From Symbiodinium natans (Eukaryota > Sar > Dinophyceae > Suessiales > Symbiodiniaceae): a stretch of DNA of 64,000 nucleotides. The notes under the pieces were generated by a model, which worked only from the letters and a program-made list of their open reading frames with translations, ran no database searches and was not told the DNA's origin. Below, one piece after another: positions 44,961 through 57,377 of this stretch. The stretch spans positions 97,488 to 161,487 of the forward strand of contig CAJNDS010002515.1 in assembly GCA_905221605.1 (NCBI GenBank). Reading direction: 5' to 3'. Position numbers and translations under genes: made by a program. The stretch's first letter is position 1. Each line of letters begins with the position of its first letter.

Positions 44961-46892
44961 TCTTCTACTTCTTGTACTATGTGCACTCACCATTGCACCA
45001 TTAACCTTGCTTGATAGAAATGCGAGCTTGGTCTTGGATTGTTGCCTATTGTTGCTGATAGAAGTTTAACTGCTTGATGATTTCACACCCTCCGTGTTGG
45101 CACAGATGCAAGCCTTTGGTTCTGCGTGGCTCCGATGGAACTGCTGGCTCGTTTCGTCCGTCCGTTTCGTCTCCACTCAGCATGCACGAAGCCACACAGA
45201 AAAAGCACCCGACCAGGAACTATACCTACAGAAACGAATCAGTCTTGGTTTCAGAAGGCGAAACTTATCGTGAAGCGGACTCCCGACAAGCCCACTGAAC
45301 CTTCACTAGGATGCTTTCCAACGTTCCAGCTCGCTCTGCCAGTTCACGCCGAAACTGCGACACGTTCCTGAGAGCTGGGCCAGGCTACAAGGACTTCACG
45401 AATAGGCAGTATATGGCAGTATCAGTACAGCTTCACCAGCTTGCTATGCACACAGAAGCATAACATGAACCAGACCCTTCGAGACCACACAGATCAGGCT
45501 GTTGACTTTTGCCATACCTATCTAGGTGGTCGGGACACGTGTGCATGTCGTCTGCGAACTGAGCACGTTCCTTTTGCAGTCGACGTTCCAAAGAAGCTTC
45601 GCGTGCCTGCACAGGCTCATCAAGTGGTTTGCCAGAGGCGGGACATTGTCGTCGAAGCTGCTACTGAGCTGCTACTGCACCCCCGTACCACCCCACCCAC
45701 CCCTCCTCGCTGCTGGCACAGCGCCGGCTCTGTGCAGCTAGGCGCGAGTCCAAGGCCTGCAACTGTCTTGAACTAAAGCCCATAGCTCGACAGGGTGGAG
45801 ACTTTTTCAAACTGCACAAGAAAACACGAGAGCTGGTGACCTGATGTGACGTGATGTTTTTTCGGCTCCATTTGCCCACGTTTGCTGGTTGGAAGACGTT
45901 GAAGGGGATCGACGCGAGATGTCGATCATCACTATAATCGAAGCGGATTGCACGCAACTTGCGTTTTGGAGTTCCTCGTGACAGGAGCTCATCTTCAAAG
46001 ATAGAACTCCCGGACTCAAGGACATAACTGGCCCCTATCTTGGTCAAAACACCCAAAGTTCCTTCCTCTTTCGTCTCTTGTCCCACACTGTTGAACCAGA
46101 AAAATCTCTCCCCACACGTGCGCAACTGCAAGCGTAGGCAAGTTCTACGGACTTCGTAGATATTCGTAGGTCTTCGTAGCTTGATGGGCCCGGCCCGGGA
46201 AGAGAAAGGCGAAAAAGGTGCCAAGCGCCTGAAAACCTTGGGGGTCACGCAGCTTCAAGAAGCAACCTGTAAGCAACCTGTCTCATTCGGCTTTGCCGTG
46301 GTGATTGGGCCGCTTTGGGGGCAGTTTTGGGGCAGCAGTTCTGCACGCCTCCAACGATGCCGAGGCCTCGGAGCGTTGACTTCGCAGTACATGTTCCACC
46401 TCAGTCTGCGCATTTGGACTTGTTGGGGCGTCTGCCTGGGCTTTAAGCCACAGTTGCAATAGCAAGCCCCGAGTTGCGGCAATAAAACCACAAAGCAGAG
46501 AGAGAGAGAGAGAACACACAGGTCACAGATCAGCTTGGCAACATTTGCGATCGAGTCAGCAACTTCAGCAATGTTTTGCTGGGCCCTTGCATCCAGCGAC
46601 CGCAAGCTTTCAGCAGCTTCCTGAGCCGGGCAGTGATGTCCTGACTTCGCCTAGTTCATCGATGCGCACGCGAAACCAAACAAAACCACAAAGGCCGTCG
46701 TAGCTTGAAGAAGGGGCTCCGAGGAATGCTGCAGCAGGCGCCTTTCCAAGGACAGCTCCAACGAAGTCATCGTTGCCCGAGCCTGCATTGACGAACGACG
46801 AAACCTTCTGCGGTACCCGAGTCCCCATGCAACCCGGTCTTAGGGCATGCGACGGTATGACGTGCTAAGCAAGAGTCACGCTCGCACACCTG

Positions 46893-46950
46893 CACGCGCA
46901 CGCGCACACGCACGCTCACCCGCACCCGCACGCGCACACGCACGCGGGCC
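46893..46950. repeat. CGCACG/CGCACA repeat
   Basis: A short alternating purine-pyrimidine tract of CGCACG, CGCACA and CGCACC units. Low complexity. Confidence 0.8.
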
Positions 46951-47747
46951 CCCGTGATTTGCGGCACTCCTCGGGCGCCAGTAATGCAAAATTGTAAAAT
47001 AAAAGCGTTTACAATTATGCGCCCCCTCCCCCATTTTACATTTTTAAGGGGGTGGGGGTGGCCCCCCGCGCGCACAGGCGCGCCCAGTTCGTCCCGTGGG
47101 TGAGATTTCGGGCCGACTCGCTCTCTCTCTCTGTCTCTTATCGTGCGTTCGTGGCATAGAAGCTATTCAGGAGGCAGAGAAAGCCGATGTAGGAGATGGA
47201 CGAATGGAACAGTATATGCGTATGCTTCAAAACTTTTTGGGAGCAAATGCTGTGAGGAAGGGGTTGCTCTCATCACACAACCATACACCGCACATCTCTC
47301 TGCGATGCTTCGCATGTTGATTGCTCAGATGAGCAGAGAAAATGGGTCCGGCTTTAAGACGCATGCAAACGCCAACACAAGCTCTGCCAGCCCACGCCCA
47401 GGCGCAACGTTGCTGGCAAGTAAGCAATGAGACCACCCGCCCCCTGCACCTGGACTCAAACTTTTTATAGTCCTAGGTGAGCGGGAGAAACCAAAGAGCC
47501 GACGAAACAGGTTCACACACTCAGATGAGCAACAGCAGCAACAGGCATGAAGAGCCATGAGCAACGTGAGCAGCATCAAGGAGCAGCAAGAAAACAAAAA
47601 ACTACCACCAACTACACAACTTAAACTACAACGAATTCCCAACAAAACGTGCGACAGACACGACACACAGAAAGCAGCACTGCAAAAACTTGCTCACCCC
47701 CAAGAACTGCACAAATTTTTGTGGGGAGAGAGAAAGGGTAGATCTGC

Positions 47748-47759
47748 CTTGAGCCAAAA
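47748..47759 (-). other. Relict dinoflagellate spliced-leader sequence (12-nt match)
   Basis: The minus strand reads TTTTGGCTCAAG, identical to the last 12 bases of the conserved 22-nt dinoflagellate spliced leader (DinoSL). The upstream ten bases of the leader are not conserved. Genomic DinoSL relics are a known mark of trans-spliced mRNA that was reverse-transcribed and reinserted. A 12-mer match by chance on both strands of 64 kb is unlikely (about 1 in 130) but possible. Confidence 0.5.
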
Positions 47760-47989
47760 CTTAAGTATTTAAGGGCGGGAAAAGCACTTGTGCTGGCTCA
47801 AATGAATCCAGGTTGGTAAATTTCGGTTGGTGAATTCGGTTGGAAATTTTAGGTAAAGCAGGTTCGTAACTTCAAGAGGTGTGATCAAGGTTGGTGGATC
47901 GAGGTTGGCACTTTGACAGAAACCAGCGGTGAGGTTTGTAGGACCAGCATCTTGTTTTCCAAAAGCTGTTGGGCAAGCTTTGTCAGGAA

Positions 47990-48876
47990 TCAGCCCTGTT
48001 TTCCTAAGACTCCCGCAATCTGTTTGGCCGCAGCTGGCCGTTGTCCTGGAAGACACCGCTCGACCCTGTAGCTCACCCCACCTAGGATCATGTCTTGCTC
48101 GTTCCTCCGCAATCCAACTCCAACTTGGCTGGTGGTTGCCAAACATCTGTGATGATCGAAAGTGAATGCACATTGCGGCATAGTGAGGCCGGCAACTACA
48201 AAGGCTGTTTTTACATATAAATGGCTCATCCAACCTGAACCTGAAAGCTCTGAGATGGCCATATCGTCCCCACAACGGGCAAGACCGTGTTTCAGCATGG
48301 TCTGGGCATACTTGTACCGATTGGGTCTTCGTTAATCCAAGCTATCCAGTACCCTACAGTTTCATCATCTCTCCCCGATTTCTGTCGAACATCTGTTCAC
48401 ATTTTCAAGCTGAAACCTGGAAAAAACTCAGAAACTGAAAGACTCTTCTGAGCACGAAGTCGTCCGAAGTGCTGATTGCCCAACCCACCCATTCAGCAGC
48501 TTGTGTTCGGTGTCGCAGGGCATCCAGCCGTTGTGAAGGATGTCGGCAGGCTTCGGTTTCGTACATGATGTGGATGCCATCACTTGGCGCGGGCGTTCGT
48601 GTCTCGTTGACAGAAACATTACCTACTTGTGAAGAGTTGCACATTTTTTGCGTATGCGGATAGGGTGCACGCAGCCCCACTGACAAAGAAGTTGAGTACA
48701 AGTGTGGTCATCCGCTTGCTGCGCTGGTTTTCACCCCACCAAAGTTTCTTGCCTCTTCGGTAAGCCTGCCGCACATACGAAAAGTGCATCGGGCATTCTG
48801 GCACTGCAGGCACATCTCGAGCCCCAGTCTGCAGGCTGATATCGCACGCGTGGGGAAATCCACACAAAAACCGCAA
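47990..48876 (-). CDS. Unrecognised protein, cluster of coding-like exons
   Basis: Three adjacent minus-strand frames have good protein texture: about 48860-48640 with CPMHFSYVRQAYRRGKKLWW then MTTLVLNFFVSGAACTLSAY; about 48630-48430 with VGNVSVNETRTPAPSDGIHI and AAEWVGWAISTSDDFVLRR; and 48298-47990 with CGDDMAISELSGSGWMSHLY. They could be exons of one secreted or membrane-associated protein, but I recognise no family and did not fix the junctions. A competing frame across 48914-48708 is also open. Confidence 0.33.
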
Positions 48877-49374
48877 AACCTGCTGTGGGAGGCCAAGAAC
48901 GAATCATTCTTCAAGCGGCATCAAGTGGGCTGGCAAAACGGGCCTCATCGTCAATCTGTTGCAGGCGTGGCTTGAGGCTGGTCTCGGAAGCAGCAACAGC
49001 ACCTCCCGATGTCATTTTTTGGCGAAATACGTAAGCCATCAGTTCTAAATAAAAGAAAACATTAAGCTTATTGAATCAATCATCAAATTCTTTTTAAAAT
49101 AACTTAAGACTAATAAAAGTTATTCAAAAAACTTTAAAACTTATTTTTATTGAAGAAAAATGTCTTTCCTTAAGATTAAAACTAAGAAAGTGAAAAAAAT
49201 AAAATGAAACGAATTAATGTACATTATTTGGAACTCATGAATAATTAATGAGAAAGTATTTTGGAAAACTAGCTTGCTCTTCCTAGCCTCTGAAAACTGA
49301 TTAACACGAATTGATAACTTAAATTAGGTATTGGGCGCTCGACCACGCTTTGCTGTGGTGATTACGTGGCTTGC

Positions 49375-49760
49375 CGGGCGGCTACTGATATGCTGAAACG
49401 GTGGCGACTGATACGCCCAACGGTGGCTACTGATACGCCGAACGGTGGCTACTGGCTACTGATATGCTACTGATACGCCCAACGGTGGCTACTGATACGC
49501 CGAACGGTGGCGACTGATACGCTGCTCATACGCCCACTACTGATACCCCGAACGGTGGCGAGTGATACGCTACTGCTACGCCCAACGCTGGCTGCTGATA
49601 CGCCGTTAACGGCGGCGACTGACACGCTCCTGATACGCCCAACGTTGGCTACTGATACGCCGAACGATGGTGACTGATACGCTGCTGACACGTCCAACGG
49701 TGGCTACTGATACGCCGAACGGTGGCGACTGATACGCCCAACGGTGGCTACTGATACGCT
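49375..49760. repeat. Minisatellite based on GGTGGCTACTGATACGC
   Basis: More than twelve imperfect copies of about 25-30 bp with cores GGTGGCTACTGATACGCC and GGTGGCGACTGATACGC alternating. Both strands read as repetitive peptide and no gene is implied. Confidence 0.88.
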
Positions 49761-49973
49761 GCTCTGCACTTCAGAAGCCTCTCAGCGACAAGCAAAAGGA
49801 GCGCATTAGAAGCGTATCGGTACAAGCAAAAGGAGCGTATCGGTACTAGCCCCAAAGCGTATCAGAAGCGTATCGGTGCCATCCATATCGCATGAAAACT
49901 CGGCACAGCAGAGACGCCAAAAGCATGGTAGAGCGCCCCCAAATTTAACATTATAGCCATTATAGCTAAAATT

Positions 49974-50173
49974 GAACAAAATCCGCCGAGGCCTCGGGCC
50001 GAAGGTGTATAGGTTGTCAGAACAGGCACCCCCCTCCAAATCCTCCCCCCAGACCCAAAGCCACTTTTCGGCCAACAAAATCCGCCGAGGCCTCGGGCCG
50101 AAGGTGTATAGGTTGTCAGAACAGGCACCCCCCTCCAAATCCTCCCCCCAGACCCAAAGCCACTTTTCGGCCC
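49974..50173. repeat. Repeat module A, two tandem 100-bp copies
   Basis: Two near-identical 100-bp units (49974-50073, 50074-50173) beginning AACAAAATCCGCCGAGGCCT and containing GGTGTATAGGTTGTCAGAAC. A third copy is at 60506-60600. Each is followed by a module with GGGTCCGCAAGCGGA and ACCAGAGGCAGTT (near 50213 and 50430; GGGTCTGCAAGCGGA near 60622). Confidence 0.92.
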
Positions 50174-50289
50174 CCTTTTTTTGCTTCAAATGGGCACCCC
50201 CCCTAGGAGAGGAGGGTCCGCAAGCGGATGTCTCGCCAGGACCAGAGGCAGTTGCAGCCCATCCCAGCAGGGCGCCCCCTGTTTTTCGC

Positions 50290-50321
50290 GTACCCCCCCC
50301 CCCCCCCCCCCTACCCACCCC

Positions 50322-50375
<54 letters not shown>
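50290..50375. repeat. Poly-C tract
   Basis: C-runs with a few T/A interruptions, about 85 bp, between two copies of the CGCAAGCGGA module. Confidence 0.95.
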
Positions 50376-50376
<1 letters not shown>

Positions 50377-50639
50377 AAGGCGGAGTTTTCCTGCTGTGAC
50401 GCGAGGGTTGGGGGTACCCTTCCTGGGAAAGCGGGGTCCGCAAGCGGACGGTTCGCCAAGCACCAGAGGCAGTTGAAGCCCCTCCCAGCAGGGCCCCCCG
50501 CCGTTCGTTGTCCTACCCTCCCCCCACACCTCCCCCCACCCCACCTCCCCCCACCCCACCTCCCCCCTCCCCCCCTGCCGAAGAGTCGCCTTAAACCTCA
50601 AATGACCTGGCTCAACCCGACAATCACTCCAAGCCGAAC

Positions 50640-50760
50640 CCTAAACCCAAAAAAATCCTCAACCCCAAAGCGTGAACCTTGAGCCCTAAACTAACCCTCA
50701 ACCCCCAAACCCCAAACCATAAACCATAAACCCGGAACCCTCAACCCTCAACCCTCAACC
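50640..50760. repeat. Degenerate interstitial CCCTAAA-type tract
   Basis: Many variants (ACCCTAAACCC, CCCCAAACC, ACCCTCAACCC). Similar shorter tracts occur near 44312-44375, 52838-52852 (as GGGTTTAGGG), 53010-53030, 55360-55400, 58425-58440 and 60815-61020. Confidence 0.8.
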
Positions 50761-50770
50761 CAACCCTTAT

Positions 50771-50862
50771 TGCTTGGGGTCCAGCGACTTGGGCGCTGCG
50801 GAATCACCATGCTCACGCGGATGCGCTGGGCCAGGCCGAGGCGGGTCGCGTAGCGTTAAAAT
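50771..50862 (+). repeat. Repeat module B, copy 1
   Basis: A roughly 90-bp GC-rich unit starting GGGGTCCAGCGACTTGGGCG and ending GGTCGCGTAGCGTTAAAATT. It passes directly into AT-rich DNA. Two further near-identical copies are at 59091 and 61031. Confidence 0.93.
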
Positions 50863-51092
50863 TAATTTAAAAAATGAAAAATTAGGAAAATTTTTACAAT
50901 TAGTCAAACTTATTAGTATGAGTTGAATTGAAATTAATTGAAAATTTATTTAAAGTCAATTAAAACAAATAAATGTATTTCAACTTAATAGAAATGCAAA
51001 AACTATTTAAAGTGAAGGAAAGGGTCCGGAATTAGTTTAAGTGTTTTTTGTTGGGGGGGGGGGGGATGTTTTTTTCTGGTTCTGTACTCAAT

Positions 51093-51290
<198 letters not shown>

Positions 51291-52155
51291 AGTCGTAATA
51301 GTAGTGGTAGTAGTGGTAGTAGTGGTAGTAGTAGCGGTAGCAGTAGTGGTAGTGGTAGCCGTAGTGGTAGTGGAACTGGTAGTCGTCGTAGAAATAGTCG
51401 TAGTAGTAGTCGTAGTAGTCGTTGGGTAGTAGCACCCAGCCACCCGCCCACCCCCACCCAATCACCCACCCAATCACCCACCCAATCACCCATCCACCCA
51501 CCCACCCACCCACCCGATCCCAAAAGTGACGACAATAACACTTATCGTGACCCCAGCGCTCCATCCCTGGGACTGTTGGCGCTTTCGCATGCTCTTGCAG
51601 GACATTGAGAGCAGTCAACAACTTCCGAAGGCGTGTTAACATACGACCTCTGATGTGAAAAACACCGATGCAGCTCTGAGTTTTCCTCTTCTTGATCCCA
51701 ATAACAATAACGTACAACAACACCCAACTTCCATCTGGGCAGCTTGAGTCAAGCCATCATCAGGGACTTCTGCCGCAGCTCACCTTGTGGCGGAAGTGCT
51801 CCTTGAAGTGCCATCTTGCGCTGCAGCTGCATCTCGGCTGCTGGGGCACCAGGTGTACCTTTCGTGGCTGCCTCGTCTGCCATTGCTTCACTTCCAGTTG
51901 GTGTTGGGGCAGCCGGTGCAGCTGCTCCACTCTGTGCCACCCAGCCTTCTCTTCTTCCTTGCCTTTCTTGCGGGCGCTACGCAGTCGCCCAGAACCAGTG
52001 ATGATCGATTCGGATTGCCATGGCCCTCCTCAGTCAATCTCTCCTTGGCTTCCTGGATCTTCCGGAAATCCTTCGCTGTTCCAGCTGGCCAGCGCAGCAG
52101 CCTTGTAGGCCTTCCGAAGCTCCTGCGCAGAGAGGTCGAGGAGCTCTTCGTCCCA

Positions 52156-52790
52156 ATTTCTTTCCCAACGGCAACGGCGCGCGCGGTGGGATGGGGCCTT
52201 GGTTTCGATGCTCCTGCTGTGGTTTCGCGCGAATTCCGGCCTCTCGTGGCCTCTTCAGGCCTCTTCTGGGGGCCGCTTAAATTGCCGACCGCAACGGGGC
52301 GCGCGGTGGGACGGGGCCTTGGTTTCGACGCTCCCGCTGTGGTTTCGCGCGACTTCCGTTGCGTTTGGATGCTCCCGCTGTGGTTTCGCGCGAATTCCGT
52401 TGCATTTCGATGCTCCCGCTGTGGTTTCGCGCGAACTCCGTTGCGTTTCGATGCTCCCGCTGTGGTTTCGCGCGAATTCCGTTGCATTTCGATGCTCCCG
52501 CTGTGGTTTTGAGCGAATTCGGCCTCTCGTGGCCTCTTCAGGCCTCTTCTGGGGGGCCACTTAGGTTGCCGACCGCAACGGCGCGCGCGGTGGGACGGGG
52601 CCTTGGTTTCGATGCTCCCGCTGTGGTTTCGCGTGGCTTCCGTTGCATTTCGATGCTCCCGCTGTGGTTTCGCGCGAATTCCGTTGCATTTCGATGCTCC
52701 CGCTGTGGTTTTGCGCGAATTCCGGCCTCTCGTGGCCTCTTCAGGCCATTCTGGCCGGGGTTGCCGACCGCAACGGTGCGCGCGGTGAGA
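52156..52790. repeat. Minisatellite with unit of about 41 bp and a higher-order unit
   Basis: The unit core is TTTCGATGCTCCCGCTGTGG followed by TTTCGCGCGAATTCCGTTGC. About ten copies are grouped into larger blocks separated by CTCGTGGCCTCTTCAGGCC. All frames are open, for example a repeating SREFRC-type peptide on plus, which I treat as repeat translation and not a gene. Confidence 0.9.
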
Positions 52791-55700
52791 TTACCTGGGG
52801 GCAGGATCAATAAAAGCACATGGTTTTTGGGGGGGTTTAGGGTTTAGGGTCAACCCTGCGGCTGGGTGCCGGGGTCCCATGAAACAAGCAGTCTCCTCTT
52901 TCATCGGCCTCTTGGGAAGACTCGGGTCCTGGCTCAAGCTGAAGCCGCAAACGTAAAAGGCAAAGCAACAACAAAAAAAAACATGTGCACAACCGGCCCA
53001 TTTCCTCAACCCTAAACCCTAAACCGTAAAGTAGGGCGATAGGATTTAGGGTTCTGATGATCGCTTGGACCATCAGGTTTGGGCCTGGGGGGTAGCAGGT
53101 TTTGAAAATCTTTGTACCTGGATACATGCACACTGGTGACTGATGCATATGCTGTCTTAGGATCTGAGAAGATCCTGGACATCAACCCTGTCGACCACTG
53201 TGTAGGCAGCCTGCGCAAAGTGCGAGGAAGTCGGGTCAAGCTTGCTCCTCCAGGCCATCGACTCAGGTTTAGCGAGTGGGGAGTAGGAACGTGCTGCTTT
53301 TAAATTGGCAACATTTTATCATTATAAAAATAATCTCAATGTATAAAATACAATGATTATTTTATAAAAACTAAAGTCTTTCAAGACAATCAAATGGGTG
53401 ATGCAGCACAATCCGAAATTGACAGTACTGCAATACCTGGCAATGGGAGATGTCGAAGCATGCATGCGTGCCTGCAGATGCCCCAAGGTGCCCGTTTGAG
53501 GCTTGCGGAGCGCCTAATATAGGTCCTCCTTTTGGGTACTTTATACGATAATGCAGGGTAATTAGTATCACAGGGCGCAGTATTCCGTAAGTTTGCGGCA
53601 GTGCCGAACAGCACTTCAGGCCCGCGTTTCTTTGTGGATGTTTTCGGACCGCATCCCAGGAGTGCTCCTGTGAAGCCAAGGAAGACAGCATGCCAAAGGG
53701 AGAGCGCCTCCTTCGCACAATCGGAACCCCAAGGCTGTGGGCATGCAAGCTGTGTTGCTTAAAACGAGCTGAACTGGACCGAAGCCACTATAGGCATTAG
53801 GCGTTTAGGGTTTATAGGGCTTAATTAGGGTTTCGGGAGCCATGGTAATATTCTGGGAGCCATGAACAGCAAACTTGCAGCTTCTGAGCAGTCGTAAAGC
53901 GACTACGACTATATCACTTATATCACGCGCGGGATGAAACACTGCAAAATTGATTATTGATATTGAAATCTATGGCGTATTCAAGTAAAGAACAATACAG
54001 AATATCGCACAATACAGTCCAGTACAGAAACGTCAAGGCCCTCCCCCCCCCCCCCAACAGCTGCAAGCCACTGATTCTCAATTTTGCAAGCTTCTGTGCT
54101 CAGTGACATCCTCCCAGAGCAACAGCGGAGAACGTTCAGGCTGGAAGGCTTAGGGTTTAGGGCGCCGACTCTACGTGCTCAGCCCTCTTTGACTTGAACA
54201 CAATCTCGAGCCACCTGACCTCAAGTAACCTTGGCATATATGTAGCCTCCAGTGGAACAGCAAATGTCAGAAACAACAGTACCAAACCCAACAATCTTGT
54301 ATACAGCCCGAATTATCATCTGCACTACCAAGGCGTGAAACCAAGTCTTGAAGCCGAGACCCCTATAGTATACCCTATAGCCGAAGCTGAGGTCCCCACC
54401 CAAAGCGCCCAGAACGATATGCAGCCAGCTACCTGAACGAGCTCTTTAATTCCACAAAAAGCGTGTGATCAGCACCGAGAGTACTGTGAGCAGAGATATA
54501 TCATATTGGTAGCCCCGATCGCATTGCAAGTGTAGCATGTGTGCACATGTACAGTTGTGTATTTGTAAAACTAAGCACCCTTGTGTTATCTTATTCTGTG
54601 GATTTGGTTCCAATTATCTTCCCCTGCTGCTTGGAGCAGCAGGAATTACACAAACCGTGCATTGCTAGAAATAGACATGCTTCTGTTAGCCTAGCTGTGT
54701 TTCCGCAGGTGTGGTTGTTCTTAGCAGGGCTAGGCACTGTTGGATATCTTAAGTTTCGGTTTGAACGACAGTGAACTTCTCTATAAATTCTATACCTTTG
54801 ACAAGGATAGTAGCGCATGTAAACGGGAGTTCTTGTATTTGCATACATAGGGGTCTGTGCATATATGTATGGGTATATGGAAAATACTTATCCGCATCCG
54901 CCTGGCTCTAATATAACTGGCTGATATTGGCTGGCTATAACAGGGTATAACCTAGTTAGATGGTGATAACACACTTGGCACGCTCTCTCAAAAGCTTGGC
55001 GGACGCGTCCCTGAACGCAAAATGTGCGACAACTCGTTAACTCAGCACCCTCATACCCCTAAACCGTTCCGCTTCGCATCCGCTTCGCAGGTGGGAAACC
55101 TGAAACGGTCAACCCAATATTGAAATCTAAACACCAAAAAATCAAAAAACTTAGGAAAAAGCTAAACCTAGTCCTAAGCCGTGAAGTACGCAAACCCGAA
55201 GGACAAACACGGGATTCCTAAAGTTCCGAATCCGGAACCCTATTTTCGAAAAAAGAAAAAAAGCTGAAAGCCAAACTAGTAACGCCAATTCAAGCTCAAT
55301 TTGCTAAAGAGCCCAGACAACAGCAAGGTCTCTAGTAAAAAACCCAGCCATAAGCACCCAGCACCCAAAACCCTACACCGTAGACCCTACAACCCTAAAC
55401 TGCAGATTTCGGGCCTTGGCCCAGGGCCAAGCGGACACGCCTTCACAGCCATCCTAAGGTTGCGGGCCGATGGACGATAAAGGTGTTGGATTCGGGGTTT
55501 CAAATGCTGCCATACGGTCAAATGCTGTACTTACGCTCTGCGGTTCTGGACTCTCCCGCGGACTTCTTCTTACAATCCTGTGAAATACCTTACGCAGCCC
55601 TGTAGAAAAACAAACGTGCCCAGAACTCCACAGCTACAGTAGGGGCTGTAAACCCAAGACTCTATCACCAAAACCTCAGTTCCTCAGCCTTCTTCTCCCC

Positions 55701-56057
55701 AAACCTCGAGTCCAAAACCTAACTAATACTATAGCACACCCTAACGTTTCCCGAAAGCATGCAGCAACTGGGCCGGGGACGCTTTGTCAATCGTTCCGCT
55801 TTGCGTTCCTTCGTCAGTGCCTTCAGGGAACAGGGACATGATTGCGCCCCACACCATGTTGCTTGCAGATACCTGACCACATTCACACAAATAGACACTG
55901 ACATACACAGAAACATACACACACATGGCACTGGTTAACCTGACGATGAAAGGACGCACAAAACCACAGGACCAACAAAGCAACAGCAACAAACTGACAA
56001 ACAAAATTGGGGGAAACCCCTGTACCTCGCAAAGCGTTATACAGGGAGAGAAAGAGA

Positions 56058-56058
<1 letters not shown>

Positions 56059-56144
<86 letters not shown>
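56059..56144. repeat. (GA)n microsatellite
   Basis: About 43 uninterrupted GA units. It produces Arg-Glu and Ser-Leu runs in long false frames on both strands. Confidence 0.97.
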
Positions 56145-56145
<1 letters not shown>

Positions 56146-56495
56146 AACTTCAATCGAAGCCCAGTGGCATCCAGGGAGATGGAGCTGGCGGAATCCTTTT
56201 CTTGCAACTTGCTGCGTTGCATGCTGGACATCTGCGAGGGAACTGCTACGTGAAGATAGGACGAACCCTGCAACAATTCGAGCAATCCTCCGTTGGCTCC
56301 AGCTCCCAGCAGGGCAGGAGAGGAAATGAGCCCTCTCCTGTTGGCGCGTAAGCGACTGTGACCTGGCCAAGCAGGCAACAGTCCCACAACCCTGGAGCCC
56401 CATCTCACAGTTGTAGGTGCAGGGCGGCACTTGATGGCGGGCGCCGAACGCCGGCGACCGGGACCGCCCGCGGCGCATTGCAATGACTGCTACTG

Positions 56496-56720
56496 TCAAC
56501 GTTGCCAGCACGAATCAAGCTTACTGATACTCTTCCGATGAACCTTGTTTATGATCTCAGCGCAGCAAGCAGCACCGGAGTTGCAAAGGATGCGATCTTG
56601 CCGATTCAACAAAATCGCTTGTCCCATCTCATAGACTTCTCTGGTAGTCTTGCGCTCGATGTGATGTGTGAGCGATAATTGTGCCACAATTTGCTTTGCG
56701 TTGGTTTTGATCTACCAGGA
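56496..56720 (-). CDS. Unrecognised coding-like exon
   Basis: A minus-strand frame reading MAQLSLTHHIERKTTREVYE and then ILLNRQDRILCNSGAACCAE, ending in a basic helix near 56500. Residue mix and lack of low complexity suggest a real exon. No domain was recognised. It borders a 200-codon frame in 55741-56511 that is inflated by a GA/CT repeat and is not annotated. Confidence 0.28.
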
Positions 56721-57377
56721 TGCGAAGGGGGCATCAGACTTCCTGAATCTTGGCATGCACGGCTCACCTGCTCAGAGACATTTGCAACGCTTGACGCAGA
56801 CATGCGAACTTTTTGTCCAGACTGTGGCTCCGGGTAGGACAGCCACTGAGCCACTGCTTGCTCCGGCCCGGCTTGCCATCGGACCATGAATGCGGCTTGG
56901 ACGACACTGTGGGTTAACGCTTGGATGTTTCACACGTCCACCCACCCGACACACATTGCAATTAGCCATTGGGCCATCGTGGTAATCCGAGCTCTTGATT
57001 AGTAAACCCCGCCCCCCCGCAAGCAAAGCACAAGGCTTGGGGCCCAAAACCATGCAGCCAATGAACAGCTCATTGAAAGTAGATTAGAAGCAAGTGGATT
57101 TCAAAGGCAGAGGCTAGCTCCTAAGTAAAAACCATCCACATTAAAAGCAAATTTTTGGGGTGCCCTAAGAAGAATTGAAGAATTCATCGCTTGTAATTGG
57201 ACTCTAATCGAGTGTTCGTCCGAGTTCAGTCAGATTCTGACCATTTTGATGGAATTCAATTTACTTCGCCCTTCCGAACCAGAAGCCCCCAGATTAGGAA
57301 CCAAGCGCTTATTCTTCCAGGGCGGACCACTTAATCAAAAGCACGGATTGAGCTGACACAGCAATGCCCCTCTTCAG

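Noticed and set aside
44406-45069. Frames of 130-206 codons on both strands
   Set aside because: They are translations of the GAC/GAG and CTACTG repeats; period-3 repeats keep all six frames open.
49375-49760. CRISPR-like array
   Set aside because: Repeats are contiguous and drift, with no unique spacers of constant length; it is a minisatellite in a eukaryotic genome.
49806-50682. Proline- and glycine-rich frames of 217-236 codons
   Set aside because: Run through module A, poly-C and telomere-like DNA; repeat translation.
51787-52847. Frames of 160-241 codons with a repeating Cys/Arg-rich peptide
   Set aside because: Driven by the 41-bp minisatellite, which is open in several frames at once.
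55741-56511. 256-codon minus-strand frame
   Set aside because: Longest frame in the window, but its middle is the (GA)n/(CT)n microsatellite and its ends have no recognisable motif.
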